40,676 nt of DNA from an uncultured Bacteroidota bacterium (GTDB lineage: Bacteria; Bacteroidota; Bacteroidia; Flavobacteriales; Flavobacteriaceae): assembly GCA_902577515.1 (NCBI GenBank), contig CACGZJ010000012.1:1-40676 (forward strand), given 5' to 3'. The notes under the pieces are model-generated. The model did not search any database, was not told the origin of the DNA, and saw only the letters and a program-made list of their open reading frames with translations. Position numbers and translations under genes: made by a program. Each line of letters begins with the position of its first letter. Positions within the stretch are counted from its first letter, which is position 1. Below are positions 16,603-23,371 of this stretch, piece after piece.

Positions 16603-17622
16603 ATGTCAAATAAAGATATTTATATACTTGGTATTGAATCTTCCTGTGATGATACATCAGCAGCAGTTCTAAAAAATGATATAGTTTTATCAAATAAAAT
16701 AGCCAATCAAACAATACATAAAAAATATGGAGGAGTGGTTCCAGAGTTAGCTTCAAGAGCTCATCTTTCTAATATTATTCCAGTTGTTGAGTCGGCAATA
16801 AATGAAAGTGGTATTACTTTAAATGAGATCTCAGCTATAGCTTACACTAGGGGTCCAGGATTAATGGGGTCACTTATTGTTGGAAGCGAATTTGCAAAAT
16901 CTCTTGGTATTTCACTAGAGATTCCCATAATAGAGGTTAATCATATGCAAGCACATATATTGGCTAATTTTATCGATAAGGGTAACAACAAGCCAAATTT
17001 TCCTTTTCTTGGAGTAACAATATCTGGTGGTCATACTCAGTTTATTTTAGTTGAAGACTATTTTAAAATGGAGATACTTGGAAATACTCTAGATGACGCA
17101 ATTGGAGAGGCTTTTGATAAGTGTGGGAAAAAGATTGGACTAAACTATCCCGCTGGACCAGAAATTGATAAATTATCAAAAATGGGAGATGAGAATAAGT
17201 TTAATTTCCCTTTACCTAGGGTTAAAGGTGGAAATATAAGTTACAGCGGAACTAAAACAGCTTTTATTAATTTCCTTCACAACAACATGGAAAAAAATCA
17301 GAACTTTATTAATGAGAATTTACACGACATATGCGCATCAATTCAAAAAAACTTGGTAGATAACTTATTAAATAAGGTTAAATATTTAGCCACAAAGAAA
17401 AATCTTAATTCAATTATTTTTGGAGGTGGTGTATCTGCAAACAGTTATCTAAAAAATAGACTAGATGTTGAGTCAAGAGAAAATAATTGGGAAATTTTTA
17501 TGCCTGAGCTTCAGTATACTACTGATAATGCTGCTATGATTGGGATTGTAGGATATTTAAAATATTCTAAATCTGAATTATCAGATTTAAAATCTACACC
17601 ATTACCAAGATATAGTTTCTAA
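16603..17622 (+). CDS. tsaD: tRNA N6-adenosine threonylcarbamoyltransferase TsaD
   Basis: 339 residues of the Kae1/TsaD family. ASKHA fold features are LGIESSCDDTSAAV at the N-terminus, YTRGPGLMGSL, the metal ligands His114 and His118 (NHMQAHILA), ISGGHTQ, GEAFDKCGK, FGGGVSANSYL and the C-terminal Asp in TTDNAAMIG. With TsaB, TsaC and TsaE it makes t6A37 on ANN-decoding tRNAs, an essential modification. The GxxxH motif variant HMQAH in place of HMEGH is a minor difference. It is divergent from tamB, and its stop overlaps the rsmE start by one base (TAATG). Confidence 0.97.
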   Translation: MSNKDIYILGIESSCDDTSAAVLKNDIVLSNKIANQTIHKKYGGVVPELASRAHLSNIIPVVESAINESGITLNEISAIAYTRGPGLMGSLIVGSEFAKSLGISLEIPIIEVNHMQAHILANFIDKGNNKPNFPFLGVTISGGHTQFILVEDYFKMEILGNTLDDAIGEAFDKCGKKIGLNYPAGPEIDKLSKMGDENKFNFPLPRVKGGNISYSGTKTAFINFLHNNMEKNQNFINENLHDICASIQKNLVDNLLNKVKYLATKKNLNSIIFGGGVSANSYLKNRLDVESRENNWEIFMPELQYTTDNAAMIGIVGYLKYSKSELSDLKSTPLPRYSF

Positions 17623-18311
17623 TGAATTTATTTTTTTCAAATTTTAGCCAAACAGATAATGAGATAGTAGTCAATGAAAATGACAGTAGACATATATTAA
17701 AATCATATAGAAAAGGTATAGGGGATATACTTAATTTTACTAATGGAAATGGCCTTTTAGCAGAATGTAAAATAATAGAAAAAGGAAAAAAAATTAAAGT
17801 TAAAATAGTAAAGATATCAAAGAGTAAGCCTAATAAAGTGTCAATTCATATTGCAATCTCTCCTCTAAAAAACCCATCTAGATTTGAATGGTTTGTAGAA
17901 AAAGCAACAGAAATTGGTGTCAAAGAGATAACTCCAATTATAACTAAACATTCAGAAAAAAAGAAGGTAAATCATGAAAGGCTTGAAAGGATTTCTATTA
18001 GTTCTTTAAAGCAATCAAATCAACTATTTAAACCTAAGATTAACAGTACTGAAAATTTTTCTGATTTTGTAAAAAATAATAGTGATCAAAAGATAATGGC
18101 AAATCTTAAGACAAAAAATATTTTAGAGAAAAAATCAATTAGCTCGAATCAAGTTTGTCTAATTATTGGTCCTGAAGGTGGATTTTCAGATGACGAGATT
18201 CAAGAGGCCAAAAACAAAAATATTACTGAAATATCATTGGGTAATAACAGGCTAAGGTCAGAGACAGCAGCTATTTTTGGATTATCTATTTTAAGATCAA
18301 TAATTAATTAA
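17622..18311 (+). CDS. rsmE: 16S rRNA (uracil(1498)-N(3))-methyltransferase RsmE
   Basis: 229 residues. An N-terminal PUA-like part (HILKSYRKGIGD) is followed by a SPOUT methyltransferase domain with the knot motifs LIIGPEGGFSDDEI and LGNNRLRSETAA, which bind S-adenosylmethionine. EWFVEKATEIGVKEITPI is the family's other hallmark. It methylates U1498 of 16S rRNA in the assembled 30S subunit. It is translationally coupled to tsaD and ends 44 bases before the convergent flavoprotein gene. Confidence 0.95.
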   Translation: MNLFFSNFSQTDNEIVVNENDSRHILKSYRKGIGDILNFTNGNGLLAECKIIEKGKKIKVKIVKISKSKPNKVSIHIAISPLKNPSRFEWFVEKATEIGVKEITPIITKHSEKKKVNHERLERISISSLKQSNQLFKPKINSTENFSDFVKNNSDQKIMANLKTKNILEKKSISSNQVCLIIGPEGGFSDDEIQEAKNKNITEISLGNNRLRSETAAIFGLSILRSIIN

Positions 18312-18319
18312 TTTTTCAA

Positions 18320-18339
18320 TATCACCACATGTGGTAATA
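18320..18339. repeat. Palindrome between convergent genes, possible bidirectional terminator
   Basis: ACCACATGTGGT (18324-18335) is a perfect 12-base palindrome, extended by TAT/ATA after one mismatch (18320-18339). It lies in the 44-base gap between the rsmE and nitronate monooxygenase-like stops. As RNA it could fold a short hairpin in both directions, but there is no good U-run on either side, so a protein-binding dyad is also possible. Confidence 0.35.
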
Positions 18340-18355
18340 ATCTCAATCATTAAAT

Positions 18356-19333
18356 TTAGAATTGATTATTTTGATAATCAAGATTGCTATGATTAGATTT
18401 AAGAGACTCGATAAAATCAACTTTTAATTTACTAACCAGATCTTTAACGCTAGGATTATCATTTATTGAACTAACACCATGACCAGCTGACCATATAGTT
18501 TTCCATGCCTTAGCTTCAGCCTCAGCCATATCTTTACCAAAGTCAATTTTTTTCGAATCATTCCACACTTCTTCCGTAACACCCATAGCTTCAAGACTAG
18601 GTCTTAGAAAATTAGCATGAACTCCAGAGACTGCAGCCGTGTATACTATATCCTCAGCTGAAGAGTTAATAATCATATCTTTATAGGCTTGCTCTGCAAG
18701 ACTTTCTTTTGTATTAATAAATCTTGTACCCATATACGCAATGTCAGCACCCATTTGAAGGGCTGATGCTACATCTCTTCCATTTGATATACACCCCGAA
18801 AGAATGATTGTTTTGTTAAAAAATTCTCTAATTAGAGATATCATAGCCATAGGATTTTTTAAACCTGCATGACCACCAGCACCTGCAGTTACAAGAACTA
18901 AACCATCTACATTTGCCTCAGCAGCTTTTTCAGCATGTCTTTTCTTTATTATGTCATGATAAACTAATCCGCCATAACTATGAATTGCGTTTACAATATC
19001 AGGAACTGCACCTAATGAAGTTATAATCATAGGAACTTTATGCTTTACACATATATCTAAATCAGCTTTAATTCTAATATTAGATGGATGAACAATAAGG
19101 TTTACGCCAAATGGTGCAGGCTTAATACCTGTCTTTTTCTCATAATCAGCCAATTCATCTTTTATTTGAATAACCCATTCTTCGAAACCTTCAGATGTTC
19201 TTTGGTTTAAAGCTGGAAAAGTTCCAACTATTCCGTTTTTACAACACTCAATTACAAGTTTTGGCCCAGAAATCAAAAAAAGGGGTGCTGCAATTACAGG
19301 CATGTTTAAATCTTTATAAAAATTTTTATCCAT
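18356..19333 (-). CDS. Nitronate monooxygenase-like FMN flavoprotein (NPD family)
   Basis: 325 residues from MDKNFYKDLNMPVIAAPLFL. This start overlaps the upstream stop by 8 bases (ATGGATAA) and is preferred over the ATG at 19366. The TIM-barrel NPD signatures are seen: MPVIAAPLF, FGVNLIVH, ITSLGAVP, the GLVLVTAGAGGHAG loop around the FMN phosphate and catalytic-His region, ILSGCISNGRDVASALQMGADIAYMGTRFI, and the closing WSAGHGVSSI. Enzymes of this family oxidise alkyl nitronates such as propionate-3-nitronate, although many members have other or unknown substrates. It is the last gene of the sulfatase cluster, with no obvious catalytic link to desulfation. Confidence 0.88.
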   Translation of the reverse strand: MDKNFYKDLNMPVIAAPLFLISGPKLVIECCKNGIVGTFPALNQRTSEGFEEWVIQIKDELADYEKKTGIKPAPFGVNLIVHPSNIRIKADLDICVKHKVPMIITSLGAVPDIVNAIHSYGGLVYHDIIKKRHAEKAAEANVDGLVLVTAGAGGHAGLKNPMAMISLIREFFNKTIILSGCISNGRDVASALQMGADIAYMGTRFINTKESLAEQAYKDMIINSSAEDIVYTAAVSGVHANFLRPSLEAMGVTEEVWNDSKKIDFGKDMAEAEAKAWKTIWSAGHGVSSINDNPSVKDLVSKLKVDFIESLKSNHSNLDYQNNQF

Positions 19334-19784
19334 TATTTCTCTTTTTACATGACCATTCAAATTCAAATTCAGAGACTAAGTCTCCTTCTTCATCATACCC
19401 TCTAGCTTTTAACCAAGCTTTTGAAGTTATATTTTGAATAGTCGAATTAATTAATTGTTTAGCTACTTTACCTTCACTACAAGTAAAAGTTATTTTACCT
19501 ACTGCCTTTTTATGAAAGCTTGATTTATTGCTTACTAGAAGCATTGAGATATTAGCATTAGAATCTTGAATACATTTTGTAAGTAACATCCCTGTAGTTA
19601 ATTCTGCAGCCATACCCTGAACTGCCCAAAACATTGATCTGTATGGGTTCTGGTTAATCCATTTGAACCTTACTTTAACTTCACATTTATCTCCATTTAT
19701 TAAAGTAAGCCTCACCCCAGTTAGCCATGCAGCAGGAAGATTTAAAAACATCCATCTATTTATTTTACTTGGTGTATATTTCAT
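19326..19784 (-). CDS. DUF4442 hotdog-fold protein, possible thioesterase
   Basis: 152 residues matching the DUF4442 (PaaI-like hotdog) family: an N-terminal SKINRWMFLNLPAAWLTGVR, the central helix segment NPYRSMFWAVQGMAAELTTG, and a C-terminal strand set ending SEFEFEWSCKKRN. Related hotdog proteins hydrolyse acyl-CoA thioesters, but activity has not generally been shown for DUF4442. No signal peptide is present, so it is cytoplasmic. The start overlaps the stop of the FGE-like gene by 4 bases (ATGA), and its stop overlaps the flavoprotein start by 8, so translation is coupled on both sides. Confidence 0.85.
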   Translation of the reverse strand: MKYTPSKINRWMFLNLPAAWLTGVRLTLINGDKCEVKVRFKWINQNPYRSMFWAVQGMAAELTTGMLLTKCIQDSNANISMLLVSNKSSFHKKAVGKITFTCSEGKVAKQLINSTIQNITSKAWLKARGYDEEGDLVSEFEFEWSCKKRNNG

Positions 19785-20356
19785 TTTGTTAAAATACTAA
19801 ATCCAATGTGAATATTACCAGTTTCTTTATCTACATACAATTCTCTATCCTCTTGGGTTCCATGACAAGTATCTATAGAACAAAAAAGGGAACCACCTGC
19901 TAATCTTACTTGATCTGAATTAACAGGCTCTGTAATATCCCATACATTTCCAATAATATTTACAGATTTAACAGCAGATATTGGATACATATTATCAGAG
20001 ATTATTATCCTGTCATCTGAGGATACAAGCTCCCAATACTCTTTATAAGTAGGAAGACGAACGCCTGCCCATTTACAATACTCAATTACATCATTGTAAC
20101 TTACTTGTGTAACAGGTAAACTATCAATTGATTTATTAATACCATCTGGATATATCCAATTTGCACCATTTACAACTTTATAATCATAAACATTCTCTTG
20201 AACAAATGACCAACCATACTCTTCGGCGCTAGTTATGTATCCAGTTTCGTTAATAAACTCCTTAAACTCCTTGACTGAAACAGTCCTAAGATTATAATCT
20301 ATTTTAGATGTGCATGAAATTAAAACTAGGGATAAGATCAGTAAGATTTTTTTCAT
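19781..20356 (-). CDS. Compact lipoprotein of the formylglycine-generating enzyme (FGE/SUMF1) family
   Basis: 191 residues with a lipoprotein signal (LVLISC, Cys15). The FGE-sulfatase fold is recognisable: FINETGYITSAEEYGWSFV (31-52), VTQVSYNDVIEYCKWAGVRLPTYKEYWEL (82-110, listed in part), NIIGNVWDIT (133-142), and the key segment AGGSLFCSIDTCHG with Cys159 and Cys164. That Cys-x4-Cys spacing and the preceding GGS equal the copper-binding catalytic pair of true FGEs (Cys336/Cys341 in the human enzyme). FGE converts the Cys of CxPxR in sulfatases to formylglycine. The protein is much shorter than the usual 270-300 residues: the loop region between about 110 and 130 is nearly gone. It directly follows three Cys-type sulfatases. 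Activity is inference; a structural or scaffold role remains possible. Confidence 0.8.
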   Translation of the reverse strand: MKKILLILSLVLISCTSKIDYNLRTVSVKEFKEFINETGYITSAEEYGWSFVQENVYDYKVVNGANWIYPDGINKSIDSLPVTQVSYNDVIEYCKWAGVRLPTYKEYWELVSSDDRIIISDNMYPISAVKSVNIIGNVWDITEPVNSDQVRLAGGSLFCSIDTCHGTQEDRELYVDKETGNIHIGFSILTK

Positions 20357-20357
20357 A

Positions 20358-21974
20358 TTAATTATATATAAATCTTTTATCTAATTCCTCCGAGTCTCTA
20401 TACTTGATCCTAAGTTCCTTTAATTCTTTAGTTAATTGGATAACAATATCCTTATAATTAGGATCATTATAAACATTATTCATTTCATTTGGATCATTTT
20501 TACGATCATATAATTCCCACTCATCAATATCATAATAAAAGTGAGTAAGTTTATAATCTTTATTAACTATTCCGTAGTGTCTCTTTGCCATATGGACAGA
20601 AGGATACTCATAATAATGATAATAAACTGATTCTCTATTCCATTTGCTAGAATTTCCTTTTAATAACGGTAAGAGACTTTCACCCTGCATATCTTCTGGT
20701 ACTTCAATCATTGCAGCCTCTAAAAAAGTTTGGGCAAAGTCAAGATTTTGGACCATTTCCTCATTTGTTGTTCCAGGTTTAATTTGATTAGGCCATTTAA
20801 TCATTAGTGGGGTTTTGAAAGACTCATCATAAATAAACCTCTTATCAAACCATCCATGTTCACCAAGATAAAATCCTTGATCTGAAGTGTAAACAACTAT
20901 AGTATTTTTATCAAGCCCCGTCTCTTCAAGATAGTCTAAAACCCTACCTACGTTATCATCTACAGATGAAATGGTTGCCAAATAATCTTGCATATATCGT
21001 TGAAACTTCCATTGCATTTTTTCCTTATTGTTCATTTTTGGCCAATTAGCTTCAAAATCTTTACTAATCTTGTCTAGAGTAACGTCATATTTTTTCTTTT
21101 GTTCCTTGTTAGCTCTATTATATCGGTTATTAAATGAATTGGAGCTTGGCTCAAAAAAGGTTCCATCACCTCTAGCATAAACAATTTTTGGCTCTACGTT
21201 TTCCATTTTTTCAAATACTGATGGACGAACTTTGCTGTCTTGCATGTATTGCATATGAGTTAGTAGATTCATCTCAGCAGTTTTTGCAGCGGTACCCCTA
21301 TTAGAGTAGTCATCATAAAGAGTTTCTGGTTCAGGAAACTTTTTATTATAAAATTCAGCAAACTTTTCTGGACTTGGCCACCATGCCCTATGAGGAGCTT
21401 TGTGAAGATAAAATGTCAAGAAAGGCTTGTCATCATCTCTTTTATTTTTAAACCAATCTAATGTTAAATCGGTGATAACATCAGTTACATATCCAGTAAT
21501 AATTGTATCCTTCTCTCTTCCTAAGAATCTAGGATTGATATAGTCTCCTTGACCGGGAAGAATGAGAAAATCATCTATGCCTTTGGGATTATTTCCAAAG
21601 TGAAGTTTTCCAAACATAGCTGTTTGATATCCATTCTTTTTAAATAGTTGAGGAAAGGTCATTTGAGAGTCATCAAATTTTGCAATGTTGTCTATTTTTC
21701 CATTGATGTGACTGTGTTTACCAGTTAATATAACTGCTCTTGAGGGTGCACATATTGAATTTGTCACAGAGGCATTAGTAAACAACATTCCTTGATCTGC
21801 AATTCTGTCAATGTTTGGAGTTTGAATTAGCCTATCATCATAAGCGCTGATTGCCTGATAAGCGTGATCGTCAGACATTATGAATAATATGTTAGGTTTT
21901 ACACCGTCTTCTTTTTCACAACTGGTTCCAAGAAAAATACTAAATATTACGACTGTAAATAGCTTTCTAATCAT
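20358..21974 (-). CDS. Lipoprotein sulfatase, Cys-type (third of cluster)
   Basis: 538 residues, alkaline-phosphatase fold of sulfatase family S1. The lipobox is LGTSC with Cys19, followed by E-K-E-D, an acidic run that resembles the lipoprotein export signal for surface display in Bacteroidetes. Metal ligands Asp35/Asp36 (MSDDHAY), the formylglycine site Cys75 in SICAPSRAVILTG, GKLHFG, and TSDQGFYLGEHGWFDK complete the active site. The central segment (about 200-310) is highly charged. The C-terminal part ends in a DUF4976-like domain (YELYDRKNDPNEMNN-like layout). Relatives include iduronate-2- and GlcNAc-6-sulfatases; the exact substrate cannot be read. Its start shares one base with the previous sulfatase stop. 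Confidence 0.9.
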   Translation of the reverse strand: MIRKLFTVVIFSIFLGTSCEKEDGVKPNILFIMSDDHAYQAISAYDDRLIQTPNIDRIADQGMLFTNASVTNSICAPSRAVILTGKHSHINGKIDNIAKFDDSQMTFPQLFKKNGYQTAMFGKLHFGNNPKGIDDFLILPGQGDYINPRFLGREKDTIITGYVTDVITDLTLDWFKNKRDDDKPFLTFYLHKAPHRAWWPSPEKFAEFYNKKFPEPETLYDDYSNRGTAAKTAEMNLLTHMQYMQDSKVRPSVFEKMENVEPKIVYARGDGTFFEPSSNSFNNRYNRANKEQKKKYDVTLDKISKDFEANWPKMNNKEKMQWKFQRYMQDYLATISSVDDNVGRVLDYLEETGLDKNTIVVYTSDQGFYLGEHGWFDKRFIYDESFKTPLMIKWPNQIKPGTTNEEMVQNLDFAQTFLEAAMIEVPEDMQGESLLPLLKGNSSKWNRESVYYHYYEYPSVHMAKRHYGIVNKDYKLTHFYYDIDEWELYDRKNDPNEMNNVYNDPNYKDIVIQLTKELKELRIKYRDSEELDKRFIYN

Positions 21975-23371
21975 TATTGTTTCAAATCTATTAATAAATC
22001 CTTTGCAATTATTAAATCTCTTTTATGTTTTTTTGTAATCTGATCAATTTTATCCAGAATATCAAGGTTATCTTCATAGATATTATTGTCCTCTGAAGGG
22101 TCATTATCAAGATTATATAAAAATGGTGTTTTAAGAGTTTCCATTGGTTTTCCATCATATGCCTCGTGTAACTTGAGGTGTAATTTATGAGACTTATATC
22201 TCACTGCCATTAGTTCTGACCCCCAGTAATAAAAAAAACTTTCGGTCGGACTTTTAGATAACGATTTAAAAACATTACTTAAGTTATTGCCATCAATTAT
22301 TCTATCATTAGGAACTTCGACATCAGCCAAATAACTGAAGGTTGTAAATAAGTCCATAGATGTTCCAATATCATCAACTACACCTGGCTTAATATAACCT
22401 GGGCCCCAGATTACTGTTGGAACTCTAATACCTCCCTCCCATGTTGAACCTTTTCCTCCTCTTAATATACCAGCGGTTCCTCCTTCTTCGCCCATTTCTA
22501 GCCAAGGACCATTCTCGGATGTAAATACAATAATTGTTTTATCCGATAAGCCTAACTTTTTGATTTTATTAATAATTTCTCCAACACCATAGTCTATTTC
22601 TTCTATAACATCCCCATAGGGACCTGCAATTGATTTGCCCTCAAACATCTCAGATGAAAATAAAGGAACGTGAGGCATACTGTGAGCTAAATAAAGGAAG
22701 AAATTATCATCACTGTTTTCTTCAATAAACTTTAATGATTCATTAAGATATCTTTTAGTTAATGTTCTTTGATTAACAGGTCTCTCAATAATTTTATTAT
22801 CAAATATTAACGGGACATTAAAATTGTTGTAATTTTTTCTCTCATCACTCTTCCACATATCCCAGTAATTCATATTTGATACATTATCCATGTCATTTGA
22901 ATAGGGCAATCCAAACCATGAGTCAAATCCATGATTAATGGGAAAATACTCTTCTTTATTTCCTAAATGCCACTTTCCCACTAATTTCGTTTTATAATTT
23001 GATTTCTTGAGTTGTTCAGCAATTGTTATTTCAGATTGGGGAATGCCATTCAAGGAATTTGGGAATAAGACACCTCTCGTATTACTTGTTAGTCCGGTTC
23101 TTAGTGGAAGTCTACCAGTTAAAAGTGCAGCTCTACTGGGAGTACACACACTGGCTCCAGCATAAAAATTTGTCCATTTTTGTCCCTCAAATGCCATTTG
23201 GTCAATATTAGGTGTTCTTATATTATTATTTCCAAAAACACCTATGTCACCATATCCAAGGTCGTCAGCTAGAATAATAATAATGTTAGGTAGATTAGAT
23301 TTAGAATCATTTGTGATACATCCAATTAGCATGAATTGAATGAGTATTAGAAATCTAATTTTATTTATCAT
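21974..23371 (-). CDS. Lipoprotein arylsulfatase-like sulfatase, Cys-type (second of cluster)
   Basis: 465 residues. Lipobox LIGC with Cys18. Sulfatase S1 motifs are Asp36/Asp37 (LADDLGYGDIG), Cys76 in SVCTPSRAALLTGR (formylglycine site), GKWHLG with Lys133 and His135, and HSMPHVP with His230. Where most members have SDNGP, this one has TSENGPW, so the usual calcium-ligand Asp is Glu286. The GGIRVP segment and C-terminal LYNLDNDPSEDNN are typical of arylsulfatase A/galactosamine-6-sulfatase relatives. It hydrolyses sulfate esters, probably of algal or host glycans, outside the cytoplasm. It overlaps the first sulfatase by 11 bases. Substrate unknown. Confidence 0.9.
   Translation of the reverse strand: MINKIRFLILIQFMLIGCITNDSKSNLPNIIIILADDLGYGDIGVFGNNNIRTPNIDQMAFEGQKWTNFYAGASVCTPSRAALLTGRLPLRTGLTSNTRGVLFPNSLNGIPQSEITIAEQLKKSNYKTKLVGKWHLGNKEEYFPINHGFDSWFGLPYSNDMDNVSNMNYWDMWKSDERKNYNNFNVPLIFDNKIIERPVNQRTLTKRYLNESLKFIEENSDDNFFLYLAHSMPHVPLFSSEMFEGKSIAGPYGDVIEEIDYGVGEIINKIKKLGLSDKTIIVFTSENGPWLEMGEEGGTAGILRGGKGSTWEGGIRVPTVIWGPGYIKPGVVDDIGTSMDLFTTFSYLADVEVPNDRIIDGNNLSNVFKSLSKSPTESFFYYWGSELMAVRYKSHKLHLKLHEAYDGKPMETLKTPFLYNLDNDPSEDNNIYEDNLDILDKIDQITKKHKRDLIIAKDLLIDLKQ

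Noticed and set aside
16568-16756. Minus-strand open frame upstream of tamB that could have supplied its N-terminus
   Set aside because: It is in a different frame, antisense to tsaD, and its codons do not lead into the tamB anchor; adding or removing one A in the nearby A8 run meets stops instead of a start.
19781-20356. GldJ/GldK-type gliding lipoprotein
   Set aside because: It shares the SUMF fold, but gliding lipoproteins are much longer and are not expected to keep the Cys-x4-Cys pair; the sulfatase neighbours also argue against it.
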